Source: Candidatus Aminicenantota bacterium
GTDB lineage: Bacteria; Acidobacteriota; Aminicenantia; Aminicenantales; Aminicenantaceae
NCBI GenBank assembly: GCA_020348385.1
Contig: CP070750.1
Span: 1-64,000, forward strand
Length of the DNA: 64,000 nt
Direction: 5' to 3'
The stretch's first letter is position 1; every line of letters begins with the position of its first letter. The position numbers were made by a program, and so were the translations under genes. Shown here piece after piece: positions 17,302-28,000 of this stretch. The notes beneath the pieces were generated by a model. The model searched no databases, was not told where the DNA came from, and was given only the letters and a program-made list of their open reading frames with translations.

Positions 17302-20025
17302 ATGTTTGATCTGGAACGAGCGATTCAACAATGGAAAAAGGCCCTCCATAAAAACAGCGTTTTAGAGGACGGCTACAAAGAAGAGTTGGAAAACCATCTC
17401 AAGGATAAGATCGAGTATCTGATGAATCATGGATCATCAGAAGAGGAGGCGTTTGAAGAGGCTGTGAAAAAGATCGGAGAGGCAAGTCTTATCGGGGAAG
17501 ATTATTATAAGACAGATACTCGGCATGTCAGCGGGCGCCCTCCTTGGAAAAAAGGTCGTTGGATACCGCCACTTTTTTCCAACTACTTCAGAATTGGATT
17601 GAGAAAAATCAAAAGGCAGAAAATCTATTCCTTGATAAATATCGTTGGCCTGGCCGTGGGACTGGCTTGTTGTGCGGTGATCATCCTGTACGTGACCAAC
17701 GAGTTGTCTTATGACTCCTTTCACGGAGATGCCGACCGCATCTATCGGGTGGCCGTGCATAGGATCAACATCGTCGGTGAATTCCGGTTTGTGGCAACTC
17801 CCGCTCCGTTGGGTCCGGAGCTCAAGAACAGTTATCCGGAAGTGGAACAGGCCGTACGGGTGGTCCCCCCATATGAAAATGCGAGCAATGTCCTGGTGGT
17901 CCAAGGCGAAAAGAGATTTTTCGAAAACCGCGTTTGGTTTGCAGACGAAGATATATACGAGCTTTTCCACATGCCTTTTATTCAAGGAAATCCTCGAACT
18001 GCCCTTTCCCATCCCAACAACGTTGTCATCACCGAAGGAATGGCGAATAAGTATTTCGGAGAAGAGGCGGCTCTGGGGCAAACACTCCAGATCGAGATCG
18101 ACTATGACACCGGTTCTGTAGAGCTCCAGGATTACGAGGTGACAGGTGTCATAAAAAACGCGCCTGTCAACACTCATCTGAAATACGATATGTTCCTGTC
18201 CATGGCAACCATGAGAAGCAACCTGTCTTCTTTCGAAGAAGATTGGTTCAATCCCAAGCCCAAATACACCTATGTGAAACTGGCTCCCGGTACAGACGTC
18301 GCAGGTTTTGAAGAGAAGCTCGATAGGATATCCGACTTTGTGCTGAAGAGCTATTCTGAAAAATACAACCGGAAAATGGATCTGTATGACCTATTCCTCC
18401 AGCCTGTGACAAAGATCCATATGTTTTCCCATCTCATGAGAGAGATCGAACCCCCTGGCAATTGGTATTATCTTTATATATATTCTATTATCGCTTTTCT
18501 GATTCTGCTCATCGGGTGCCTGAATTTCATTAACCTGTCCGCTGCTCTTTCCACGACTCGCACAAAGGAGGTCGGCCTGCGCAAGGTCGTGGGTGCTCAG
18601 CGGAAACAGCTTATCTGGCAATTCCTGGGAGAATCTTTCCTGATCACGTTGCTTGCCTTTATTTTGGCTTTTGGACTGGCTTCTCTTTTGCTTATCCCTT
18701 TCAATCAAATGGCAGGCACAGAATTGAGTTTAGGCGGACTCACACAACCTGTTGTGTTTTTGTCCCTGCTGGGATTGCTTCTTTTTGTCAGCATCGGATC
18801 CGGCATCTATCCCGCTCTCATCCTGACAGCCTTTAACCCGGTTTCTGTTCTTCAGGGAAAATTGGCTCCAACAACCCGCGGAGCCCTTGCCCAGAAGATC
18901 CTGGTTGTCGGACAGTTTGCTATTTCCATTTTCCTGGTTATCTGTGCTCTCACTGTCTTTAAACAACTCCAGTTCATGAAGGGACGGGCTTTGGGATTTG
19001 ACCTGGAACAAAAACTCGTTCTTCGTGTCAAAAGCAATATGCCCCATTTGAGAAGGGATTACGAGGCCATCAAAAATGATTTTCTCCAGAACTCTTCGAT
19101 CTTTGGGGCTACGGTTTCCTCTAATGTTCCAGGAGATGACATAGATTCCGGTTATTACTTGACACCGAGGCCGGAAGATTTTAAGGGCGCTCCGTTCATC
19201 AATGTTATTACCATGGATCATGATTTTATATCCCAGTTCGACATCCAGATGGTAGCTGGAAGAGCCTTTCAAAAGGAAATGGGAAACGATGAAAGAGAAG
19301 GATATCTGATCAACCTGGCAGCAGTCAAAGAGCTGGGATTTTCGTCCCCCGAGGAAGCATTGGGAAAAAATTTCATGGCCTCGTATCACAGGATAAACAA
19401 AAGGATAATCGGCGTCACCGATGATTTCCATTACCGGGGGATGCAGGAGGTGGTCGAACCCCTAATTATGGATATCGAGAATTCCCTGTTCAATACCATC
19501 ACTCTTTCCATTCGTGTGGAGAACATGAATGAACTGATGGGGTTCGTTCAAGACAAATGGGATGATCACTTTCCAGGGATTCCGTTTGAGTATTCCTTCC
19601 TGGATGAAAACTTTGACCGTGTGTACCGGTATGAGGACCGGATGGGAAGGCTCCTAGGCATCATCACATCATTGGGGCTGGTCATCGCCTGCCTCGGCCT
19701 TTTCGGATTGGCTTCCTTTTTTGCCCAGTTCCGGAAAAAAGAAATCGGTATCCGGAAAGTTTTGGGAGCTTCCACTTCGGATATCGTGGCCATGTTATCT
19801 AAAAAATTCGTGTTGCTCATTTTGATTTCCATCGTCGTTGCTTCCCCCATTGCTTGGTATGCCATGAACTTGTGGCTCCAGGATTTTGCCTACCGTATCC
19901 ACATGTCTCCTGTTGCCTTTTTTATGGCTGCCGGAGGGGCTTTGGCTCTTGCTGTGGCGACGGTGAGTATCCAGGGGATTCGGGCGGCTGTCGCCAATCC
20001 CTCCCAATCCCTGCGAAACGAGTAG
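17302..20025 (+). CDS. ABC transporter permease with HAAS-like N-terminal domain
   Basis: 907 residues. Unlike the other permeases here it begins with a cytoplasmic helical domain (residues 1-75: FDLERAIQQWKK, LEDGYKEELENHL, GSSEEEAFEEAVKKIG), the type of prefix found beside PadR regulators. The first membrane helix is at about 112-135 (IVGLAVGLACCAVIILYV). Central FtsX helices start at about 390 with the EVGLRKVVGAQRKQLI motif, and the last set has EIGIRKVLGASTSDIV. The tail is VANPSQSLRNE. AGGAG precedes the ATG. It forms a unit with the PadR at 16933. No ATPase partner is encoded nearby. Confidence 0.9.
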   Translation: MFDLERAIQQWKKALHKNSVLEDGYKEELENHLKDKIEYLMNHGSSEEEAFEEAVKKIGEASLIGEDYYKTDTRHVSGRPPWKKGRWIPPLFSNYFRIGLRKIKRQKIYSLINIVGLAVGLACCAVIILYVTNELSYDSFHGDADRIYRVAVHRINIVGEFRFVATPAPLGPELKNSYPEVEQAVRVVPPYENASNVLVVQGEKRFFENRVWFADEDIYELFHMPFIQGNPRTALSHPNNVVITEGMANKYFGEEAALGQTLQIEIDYDTGSVELQDYEVTGVIKNAPVNTHLKYDMFLSMATMRSNLSSFEEDWFNPKPKYTYVKLAPGTDVAGFEEKLDRISDFVLKSYSEKYNRKMDLYDLFLQPVTKIHMFSHLMREIEPPGNWYYLYIYSIIAFLILLIGCLNFINLSAALSTTRTKEVGLRKVVGAQRKQLIWQFLGESFLITLLAFILAFGLASLLLIPFNQMAGTELSLGGLTQPVVFLSLLGLLLFVSIGSGIYPALILTAFNPVSVLQGKLAPTTRGALAQKILVVGQFAISIFLVICALTVFKQLQFMKGRALGFDLEQKLVLRVKSNMPHLRRDYEAIKNDFLQNSSIFGATVSSNVPGDDIDSGYYLTPRPEDFKGAPFINVITMDHDFISQFDIQMVAGRAFQKEMGNDEREGYLINLAAVKELGFSSPEEALGKNFMASYHRINKRIIGVTDDFHYRGMQEVVEPLIMDIENSLFNTITLSIRVENMNELMGFVQDKWDDHFPGIPFEYSFLDENFDRVYRYEDRMGRLLGIITSLGLVIACLGLFGLASFFAQFRKKEIGIRKVLGASTSDIVAMLSKKFVLLILISIVVASPIAWYAMNLWLQDFAYRIHMSPVAFFMAAGGALALAVATVSIQGIRAAVANPSQSLRNE

Positions 20026-20167
20026 TGTTTTTATCCGCTTAATAGCTGCTCTAAGCAAGATATGAAAATTTTCCTGGGAAAATGGTTTGATCGAATCTAT
20101 TTATTTTGTTATATAATGAAAACAAGATAAAACTAGGTTTTAACAAAAAGACGTGAAGGAGGGAGGG

Positions 20168-20683
20168 ATGAAATCCAAAGTCTTTTTTTCAATCGTTATC
20201 TTATTTATGGGCTTTGTTCTGATTTCCTGCCAGGGCACTCAAGAACAGGTGGAACAAGTTGAACAGGAAGAACCCGTGCCGGTCATGGATCTGGCTCAGG
20301 TCCGACAAGCGATCGAAGAGGCTAACGCCAAATTTGGAGAGGTGTCACGTGCTGGCGATGCCGCCGCTTTGGCAAGCCTTTTCGCAGAAGATGCCAGGCT
20401 TTTGCCTCCGAACAGCGATATGATCCAGGGAAGGGAAGGTGTAGAAGCATACTGGACTGCCGGTTTTCAGATGGGAGTCAAGGATATCGTGTTGACCACG
20501 ATGGATGTCATGGGAATGGGCGATATGGTTTGCGAGATCGGCAAGGCCGAAGTGACCATCCAGCCTGAAGGAATGGATGCGATCCAAGATATAGGCAAAT
20601 ATGTCGTTATCTGGAAGAAAAACGCTGACGGTGTATGGCAGCTTTATATTGACATCTGGAATACCAATCTGCCGCTTGAGTGA
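20168..20683 (+). CDS. NTF2-like (SnoaL/DUF4440) lipoprotein
   Basis: 171 residues from ATG 20168, which follows AAGGAGGGAGGG; GTG 20153 is possible but lies before that site. The lipobox is LISC at about residue 20, followed by a low-complexity EQVEQVEQEE linker. Residues 45-170 fit the NTF2-like fold: AIEEANAKFGEVSRAGDAAALASLF, here read as two helices, EDARLLPPN, QGREGVEAYW and a final WQLYIDIWN strand. Such domains bind small ligands or have isomerase-like roles; no function can be assigned. TATAAT at 20112-20117 with TTGATC at 20087 (19-base spacer) may be its promoter. Confidence 0.75.
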   Translation: MKSKVFFSIVILFMGFVLISCQGTQEQVEQVEQEEPVPVMDLAQVRQAIEEANAKFGEVSRAGDAAALASLFAEDARLLPPNSDMIQGREGVEAYWTAGFQMGVKDIVLTTMDVMGMGDMVCEIGKAEVTIQPEGMDAIQDIGKYVVIWKKNADGVWQLYIDIWNTNLPLE

Positions 20684-20692
20684 GGGGTTAGA

Positions 20693-22447
20693 TCACTTTA
20701 CTTCGAAAATTTTCTTTTCCAAGCATTCCCGGAAGGCGTTAATGTTGTTGTAGTGATTTTTTAGGGATTCGACATACTTTTCGATCTCATGCTCTCTCAT
20801 GTGCATCGGGATGATTTGCTTGGGCTGGATGAATTCCGTGGCCATCTGTTGGCCCACCTTATCTAGGAGAAAAAAGGGATCGATGAAAGCCACGTCGATA
20901 TTCAACTTTTGCAGTTGGAAGGTTTTGAAATACTCTTCGTTGGACGGGGCATAAATATCTCCCATGTGAAGGACTCCGGTCCCATCCATGTCTAGCAGGA
21001 AAGCCAAAGTTACGTAGGGCTGCTCGGGCATCCCATGATTGACGGGAAATATCTTGAGGTCCACCCCGTTGATGGTTTCTGTGACGATCGTTCCCCATTC
21101 AGGATTGATGTTTTTGACCTGAGCTTTTATCTTCGGAAAATCATCCCCGGTCGCCTCCTTCAGTTCTTTATAAACGATCTCGTTTCCTACCAGGATAGTT
21201 TCCGGATGTCCCATCAGGACTTTTGCCGCCATTTCCGGTTCGAAATGGTCTCGGTGAGCATGGGAAAAAAGAAGAAGATCGATGCGCTCGAACGGCGGGC
21301 GGGCATTGACCATGTTATCGAAAACCTTATCCGGCGTGTTGCTGTAGCCCCATGGATTTTTGATCAACGCATCCACCACGACATTTTTTGATTTGGAAGA
21401 TATCAAAAATCCATCGTTGGAAATGTAGGTGATGCCCACCCAAGGCTTGTCGGGATTTCTCGGGGATAGCCTCGGGATCTTCGCTGCGCCTTTAGCCGTT
21501 AGCAGTTCGATGATTTCCTCGAAACCCCAATCCTCTGCGATGTGAAGAGCAGTTCTTTCATCCTTTCCTTTGATATTCAGATCTGCCCCTTCCTCCACCA
21601 AAAGCTTGACGATATCGAAGGAGCCTTGTTTCACAGCGTAATGCAAAGGAGTCCGGCCTTGCGCATCCAATTCATTTAATTCGGCCCCTTCTGTGATCAA
21701 ACGCGTGGATAGCTCCACAAGACCGCCGATCGCCGCATTATGGAGAAGAGTGGCTTCCCTGTTGTCCTTTGTTGCGGTGGTTGCCCCTTTTGCGATCAGC
21801 AGATCCGCGATTTCCTTTTGTCCCTGTTTTGCAGCCAGATGGAGGGCCATTTTCCCTATGTCACCTCCGACGTCCAATGCCTTGGAAGCGACAAATACTT
21901 CCATTATTCCGGCATGCCCTCCCTCGATGGCAAACCGCAGAGGGGAAACTCCCATTCCGTCTTTGATTGTGATGTCCATGCCTTTACTCACCAGAATCTC
22001 GACGACGTCTTTATACCCACCGCGGACTGGGTAATGCAGCACGCTCCGGCCGTAACGATCCCGCTCATTAAAATCTGCTCCCTTTTCCAAAAGCAGTTTG
22101 ACGATCGGGGCTTTTCCGTAGTATGCGGCGTGCAGCAGGGGGGTTTGATTGTCATTGTTCCGCGCATTCACATCGGCACCCTTGGATAGCAGGTATTCAA
22201 CGATGTTAATGTAGCCTCCTTTGGCAGCCATATGCAGGGGCGTTTCCTGTTCATCATTCTTAGCATTGATGAGATCGGGGTATTGTTGCAGGATAGACTG
22301 GACCTTGCTCATATCTCCCTTTTCCGCAGCTTCCATTATATCGTCTGAAGCAGATTGAAAAGCTGGGGAATATAATACCAACGGCACCACCACCGCTAGA
22401 ACGAAAATCAATAACTTCGCAGCGAATCCCATTTTTTTTCCTGTCAT
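20693..22447 (-). CDS. Exported ankyrin-repeat protein fused to an MBL-fold hydrolase
   Basis: 584 residues from ATG 22447, with AGGAGGG six bases upstream. A signal sequence (1-32) precedes at least eight ankyrin repeats at about 40-310, each with the TPLHxAA and VxLLLxxGA pattern (TPLHMAAKGGYINIVEYL, ALHLAAKQGQKEIADLL). Residues about 325-584 are an MBL domain like that of the 13166 protein: VVVDALIKNPWG, then FSHAHRDHFEP carrying HxHxDH, PVNHGM, LHMGDIYAP and PMHMREHE. The ankyrin part probably positions the enzyme or binds a protein partner in the periplasm. The fusion is continuous with no frameshift or linker stop. Confidence 0.85.
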   Translation of the reverse strand: MTGKKMGFAAKLLIFVLAVVVPLVLYSPAFQSASDDIMEAAEKGDMSKVQSILQQYPDLINAKNDEQETPLHMAAKGGYINIVEYLLSKGADVNARNNDNQTPLLHAAYYGKAPIVKLLLEKGADFNERDRYGRSVLHYPVRGGYKDVVEILVSKGMDITIKDGMGVSPLRFAIEGGHAGIMEVFVASKALDVGGDIGKMALHLAAKQGQKEIADLLIAKGATTATKDNREATLLHNAAIGGLVELSTRLITEGAELNELDAQGRTPLHYAVKQGSFDIVKLLVEEGADLNIKGKDERTALHIAEDWGFEEIIELLTAKGAAKIPRLSPRNPDKPWVGITYISNDGFLISSKSKNVVVDALIKNPWGYSNTPDKVFDNMVNARPPFERIDLLLFSHAHRDHFEPEMAAKVLMGHPETILVGNEIVYKELKEATGDDFPKIKAQVKNINPEWGTIVTETINGVDLKIFPVNHGMPEQPYVTLAFLLDMDGTGVLHMGDIYAPSNEEYFKTFQLQKLNIDVAFIDPFFLLDKVGQQMATEFIQPKQIIPMHMREHEIEKYVESLKNHYNNINAFRECLEKKIFEVK

Positions 22448-22534
22448 TTTTATCCCTCCTATAACGAAGCAGCGTACAATTATAGTAATACGTACGAGGG
22501 AAATCGGCAAAAGTTCAGGGCGGGTTTGTTGCTT

Positions 22535-23080
22535 CTATTTTTTTTGCGTCTTTTTGGGGCGTATTGTATCGAAGTTTATCCCCTCTGGAATTCCCTGAGG
22601 AAAGCGGGCGTATTTTGCAAATTCTTTCCAATTTATGAAGAGAGGCTTTATGATTCCACTGCTGGATTCGGCAGCTGCATTCGAAATTCCTGTCGCGAGC
22701 CAAATCGGCAAAGAAATCCCCGCGTAGTATCCGTGCGAAGCCGTAGAAAGCGTGCCAAGAAGGGCCAAGGTCCGGACCATTCCGCCTTCCTTATATGTTG
22801 CGAGCGTCACTTGCCTAGTTTTGACTATTGGGATTATTGCTATTCCTGTTTCATTCAAAATATAGACTGAAACTGAATCTATAGCGATGAATTCTCCTTC
22901 TACGATTGAGCTCACTCCAGCAGAATCATATTCCGCAATTATCCATGCTCCGTAGGTATCTTTTAAAGCTTGTTTAGGATTGGGCAGCCAGCCCTTTGGG
23001 CCTGGAGTAGCCACACACCCAATCATTATCCCCCCTAGGAGGAATATCAATCCGAAGGTTTTAGTTTTTTTTGCGAACAT
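22535..23080 (-). CDS. Lipoprotein of unknown function, overlapping partner of 23061 gene
   Basis: 181 residues from ATG 23080 (GGAGGAG upstream). The lipobox is MIGC. The mature chain begins with VATPGPKGWLPNPKQ, then a beta-rich region (VEGEFIAIDSVSVYIL) and a long hydrophobic, alanine/glycine-rich segment (LALLGTLSTASHGYYAGI, LPIWLATGIS), which may insert in a membrane. Its start lies 20 bases inside the end of the upstream gene, so the two are coupled. I do not recognise the family. Confidence 0.7.
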   Translation of the reverse strand: MFAKKTKTFGLIFLLGGIMIGCVATPGPKGWLPNPKQALKDTYGAWIIAEYDSAGVSSIVEGEFIAIDSVSVYILNETGIAIIPIVKTRQVTLATYKEGGMVRTLALLGTLSTASHGYYAGISLPIWLATGISNAAAESSSGIIKPLFINWKEFAKYARFPQGIPEGINFDTIRPKKTQKK

Positions 23081-24638
23081 ATTTGCTCCTCCAGAATATT
23101 TCTTCCATCTGACGTTCGATTTTTTTGTATTCAGGTGCAACGTCTCTTAAAAACTTCTCAGGGTGTTTGAACATCGTGATTGTTTTTTGGAGATTTTCTT
23201 CTTGGATCCAGCTCGACCTCATCCATTCGAGGTAATATCCTTGGCTTTCGAGAAAAAGTTCATAATGCTGGTATTCTGTGGGCAGCTCATAAACCAAGGT
23301 TAATTCATCTCCAGGCATAGTTACCAGTTGCTTGTCCGGCTCTATCAAACGACTCCTGGCTTCACTGTCAATCTTACCTTCACGAAAAACCATTTCTGGC
23401 AGGATTCGGATAGGATCGACTTCTTCATCCAATTCTGCTAAAACGATGTAGTCCAGTCTCCAAAGCCCTTTGGTCATCCGGAGCTTTATTTTTTGAGGAG
23501 TCCGTTCCAGCTCGGGCATCAATATCATCCTGGTATCAGTTGCGATAGGGCCTGTCTCTTGTATTTTGCCCGCCGGAATCCATTGATTGCCCTCGCTTTG
23601 GACGAAAACCTCGATTCCTCCCAAAACATCAGCAATACTGTTGGCGTATGCCGTCATGTTCTCATCCCCACGCTGAAGCTTGGCAAACCAATAACCTGCC
23701 GAATTCCCCATGTAGGCCAGCCCCTGATAGAAGAGATAAGTAGTAAGCAGTGTCTGGCGAAAACCGAGAATTAAACCCAATTTATCGCCGTTGATGGGCC
23801 CAAATTCCATGTCGATTGTTTCTCGGGTTGCAAGATTTTTATCATCGGCAAAGCTGAAGCGTTCTTTTCCGTCCAAGCTTACAACCGCAGCCAAGCAATC
23901 TCCTTCTTGAGCATTACATTTTGTAGGTTCATGGATACTTTGTGCCTGATAGAATTTTCTGTTCTGTGTGACGAAAGTCCTGCTGTTTTCCGGACGTGGA
24001 ACAGCCAGAATGTTGGCTTGTCGGATAACATGGGTTTCTAAGGCTTCGTTTGTCAGTTTAATCTTGAGGTCTTGACTTCTCGGTTTTGTCAGGTAGAGAG
24101 CATCCACATCCTCTGCCTCAAGAATGGGGCATACACTGGAAGAAAATCCTTCCGCTTGCAATGTCAATTCTTCCCCATTCCAGGCATAGAAAGTGGGGCA
24201 TGAACCAAAACACGCCTTTGGATTGGCCAGGCAAAGGACTGTAACAGCGAGCGACAAAACTGAGAGAACGGCCATGGTTGATACAGCAGGAGATGGTTTG
24301 AGTGTGTTCGTTTCGAAAATCGCCACATCTTGCAGCGAGATGGAGAAATCTCCGGCCTCCACCAGGTTTCGATTCAAATCAAGGAGTCTTCCAAGCCCAG
24401 AGATAGATTCATTTTCCTCATTCACTTCCCATTTCGATAAAAGATACACCTGTCCATCCAACATGTGGACTTTTAGATAGGGCGTATCTTTATCCAACTC
24501 GTTGATTTGCGAGATGGTTTTGATTTCACGGTTCAGTCTTTGCATATACATGGGGGTACATTGTGTAAGAAAAGCGATGATTAAAAAGGGGACAAGGAAT
24601 CGTTCGGATTTCCTGATAAAAATGAGTTCTCCCTTCAT
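23061..24638 (-). CDS. Large lipoprotein of unknown function
   Basis: 525 residues; GGAGGG lies five bases before ATG 24638. The signal contains FLTQC, a plausible lipobox near residue 27. A second hydrophobic stretch at about 120-142 (VSTMAVLSVLSLAVTVLCLA) is followed by a cysteine-rich motif KACFGSCPTFYAWNGEEL that also occurs, from memory, in unassigned Bacteroidetes-type proteins. The rest is beta-rich with no catalytic signature that I recognise. It overlaps the 22535 lipoprotein gene by 20 bases, suggesting that the pair works together at the envelope. Confidence 0.65.
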   Translation of the reverse strand: MKGELIFIRKSERFLVPFLIIAFLTQCTPMYMQRLNREIKTISQINELDKDTPYLKVHMLDGQVYLLSKWEVNEENESISGLGRLLDLNRNLVEAGDFSISLQDVAIFETNTLKPSPAVSTMAVLSVLSLAVTVLCLANPKACFGSCPTFYAWNGEELTLQAEGFSSSVCPILEAEDVDALYLTKPRSQDLKIKLTNEALETHVIRQANILAVPRPENSRTFVTQNRKFYQAQSIHEPTKCNAQEGDCLAAVVSLDGKERFSFADDKNLATRETIDMEFGPINGDKLGLILGFRQTLLTTYLFYQGLAYMGNSAGYWFAKLQRGDENMTAYANSIADVLGGIEVFVQSEGNQWIPAGKIQETGPIATDTRMILMPELERTPQKIKLRMTKGLWRLDYIVLAELDEEVDPIRILPEMVFREGKIDSEARSRLIEPDKQLVTMPGDELTLVYELPTEYQHYELFLESQGYYLEWMRSSWIQEENLQKTITMFKHPEKFLRDVAPEYKKIERQMEEIFWRSKYVRKKN

Positions 24639-24730
24639 GCTGACCCTCCCTAAATTGAAAAAGTTTAGTCCATAATAAGCATGGCTTAATTACCTAGTAT
24701 ATTATGGATTCCTTTCGCTGAAAACATGTT

Positions 24731-24763
24731 AAAGATTTGTCAAAGATTTGTCAAAAGTTTGTT
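24731..24763. repeat. Three tandem 11-base repeats
   Basis: AAAGATTTGTC occurs at 24731-24741 and 24742-24752, then the diverged AAAAGTTTGTT at 24753-24763. They lie in the 403-base gap between the 24638 start and the RHS gene and may be helical-phase binding sites or simple slippage. Confidence 0.5.
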
Positions 24764-24874
24764 AAAAAAAGAAAGCTATTTGAATGTTGTTGGAGACGCA
24801 TCCCCTATCCTTTGACCTTTAACAGGAGCTCGTGATAAGGTGAACACAACAAGGAAAGTTTTCTTGAAGAGGGA

Positions 24875-24979
24875 TGGAGGAAAAACATCGCTTTTTTTAT
24901 CGGCAGATTGATCGTCGGAGTTTACTATATCTACAACGGATTGAATCATTGATTTAGTATTCTTGCCGCAAAATGGACA
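24875..24979 (+). pseudogene. Possible DoxX-like gene remnant
   Basis: The gap 24639-25041 has no complete gene. In one frame from 24875 it reads RKNIAFFIGRLIVGVYYIYN followed by GLNH, then TGA at 24950, and without a frame change FSILAAKWT. RLxxGxxYxYNGLNHFxxLA is typical of the N-terminal helix of DoxX-family membrane proteins. There is no start codon with a ribosome site and nothing recognisable after about 24980. It looks like a decayed fragment; the match is short and could be chance. Confidence 0.3.
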
Positions 24980-25041
24980 ATGAAATCTGCTATCGGTATA
25001 GTCAGAATTATTTCAATACTTTTACATAAAGGAAGGAAATT

Positions 25042-28000
25042 ATGATCGTTGAAAAATTCAAACATAAGATTTTTTGGGCCTTTCTTGTTCTCCTATTATT
25101 TGGATTTATTCCTCTGTTCAAAGGAAATATTTCTGTATTCTCGAGTTCGATTCTTGGGCAACAGAGGAAGAGTATCACCGGTGTAGTAATCGCAACACGC
25201 ACTGACCAAGAAAAGAAACGCTCCCTTCTGATTACGGCTTCATCGGGTATTTCGGGAAAGCTGGTTGATGAGATACACATCGAACTTGCTAAAGATGCCG
25301 CTGCACAAGCTGTTCCGGGGCATCTGCCCTCTGATTGGACATTTACCGGTGTAGACCGAGAAATTGCGCTGACCGGGCCTGCTTTGGAGAGTCAACAAAA
25401 CATATATATTCGTGTGGATGTGGGCAGCGCAAAGGCTCCAACGCGTCTAAAAGTCAAGATGTTTTCTTCTGGAAGCAAAGTCTTCGATAAACGAGTTCAG
25501 GTATCTCTCCTTCCGCCTCTTCGGTTGATAAACAGTCTTGAGGATCTGATCATACTCCCCCCTGAAGTTTCTCCCGGAGAGAATCTCATGATAGAGGTCC
25601 TCGATCCCCAGATCACTCCCTCGGGAGGTAACTGGACTATTTCCAGTGTTCTCGCCGAAGAAGAATTCCCGGTTTCTGGAAAACCAGGGGATAATCCACG
25701 CCTATCCGTGAAATTGCCAGGGTCCCTAATTCCAGGAAATCCGGTTGAAATCGCCTATACAGACCCATGGGGCCAACAGATTGTCCATGTGCCATTTGCA
25801 GAGGGAGTACAGGTGGTCCCCCCTCTCACACCCAGTTCTGCCTATCCATCCTTGACATCCTGTCAACTGCAAACATTTCCAGGGGAAGTCATTTGTGTAT
25901 GTGGCTTTTTTCCTAACGAGGCAGCTTGGAGCGCACTCTCTTTCGATGGGCAGCCTCTTGGCTATCCCGCTTCGGCATCCAGCCGCGTCGTTCATGTGCA
26001 AATACCCATGGAACTGGGGCCGGGTCCGCATGTTATTGCCGGAAGCCAGGAAGCAGGTTTTTCAAAAGATAACACATTGGAAATTACGGTTCTTACATTG
26101 GGAGGAGAAATAGATCAGGATGCCCTGCGCCGCGGCCAATCGACAACTATGCGGTTGTGGATCGAGGGGACACAAGAACCTGTCAGTCTGGAGATCACGA
26201 ACCAAACACCTGGCATTATTTCTATAGCAGGCGGAGACGTTCAGATTGTATCGACTTCAGGTGGGAATCCCAATTCTCTGGAGCGAACAGTACAAGGAAT
26301 CAGTCCGGGAGACTTTCAGATCGACTATGCCCTTGACATGGACGAGCCATGTCCCTGTGTGGGTGGCGAAATCGTCCTGCCATCTGGCGCTGTTCCATCT
26401 GTCATTTTAAACGATGATTCTTATGTTTATCCGTATAACAACCTGTCTTCGTATGGAGATAAATTCGTCCAGATCGATGGAGGTGTTTTTTACGATGCAT
26501 CCAACGACTGCCCCGATTGTCCGGCAGATGCGGTATCGCTAATCTCGATAGAAGGTAATGCGAGCGACACTCCCGATCCTATCATTCTTCACAATGGAGA
26601 ATTCGTGATCCAGGAGACAGACCTGTTAATACCGGGAAGGGGTTTCGATTGGACTTTCACGCGCACATACCGAAGCCGGATGACTCACGACGGGCCTCTC
26701 GGCCACAACTGGGATTTCAATTACAACTCGAGACTGATCGAGATTACCGAAGAAAACCAGGATAGATTCCCATCAGAGACTTTTGCTCCGGTCAAGGGCG
26801 ATCAATTTTCAAAAATAGGGAGTGTCGTTCTCATGGATGGCCATTCTCGGTCAGACATCTACGGCCTGCAATCAGATGGATCATACAGCTCTCCCCTGGG
26901 ATCTTTCACACGACTGGAAAAAAATGATGACGGAACTTTTACGCTTAGAGACCGCCATGAGAGCAGAAAAGATTATGATAAAAATGGATTTCTTATCCTT
27001 CTTGAGAGTGGCCTATGTGGCTGCAGGGACAAGTTGATATTCAAGAGAGATACACAAGGCAAACTTGTAGAAGCGATCGATTCTCTCGGCAGAAAGATCG
27101 AATACATTTATAACGATGAAGGCAGGCTCGTTGAAGTAAAAGACTTTATCAACAGGTCTGTCAAATTCGCGTATGACAGCCATGGGGATCTAGTTTCTGT
27201 GATCTCTCCGACGGTTACAGGAACTCCCAATGGCAATGATTTCCTGGAAGGAAAGACGACAAAGTATACATATTCATCAGGATTTGCCGATGAAAAACTG
27301 AACCATGATCTCATGACCGTGACGGCTCCGAATGAGGTGGCCAACAATGGTCCTCCACGCCTTGTCAATGTTTATGATACAAACAAGAGCTCATATGCCT
27401 ATGGGCGTGTTATCAAGCAAACATATGGAGGGACCAATGCGAGCGGGATCAAAGCAGGGGGAATTGTTATATATCTGTATGAAGAACTGGAGGCTAATCC
27501 ATCAGGTGTCAATGAGCCTGTAAACCTGGTGACTGTGACCGACCGGAACGGAAATAAGACAGAATATAAACACAACAAATTGGGGAATCCCGTTTCCATC
27601 AAGGAATTTAGCAGAGGTTTACGGGAGGGCGATCCTGAGTTTTTCGAAACAGTCTTTGAGTACAATCAAGATGGCCAAAGGATTAAAGCGATTCTCCCTG
27701 AAGGAAATATGGTGTTAAATTCTTATTCTGAGGATTCTGGAAATATTCTGGAAACAACTCAGATCCCTGACAGTGATCGCGGAGGAACGCAGGCACAGAT
27801 TACGGCAACATTTTCGTATGAACCCATCTTTAACCGGGTTAAAGCCAAAACGGATCCAAGAGGCAACGATTCCGGCTTCAGACCCCCAAACGGAGGGGAA
27901 AATTCGCCGGCCCGGTATACGACAACCTATTTTTATGACTATCAGGAGGGTAACAATATACAAGCTTTGGCAGGTTTTGTGGGCATTCCTGCGGCAGAAT

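Noticed and set aside
22473..22496. CGTAC/GTACG inverted repeat upstream of the ankyrin-MBL gene as an operator
   Set aside because: Arms of five bases with an uneven 14-base spacer are too weak to support alone.
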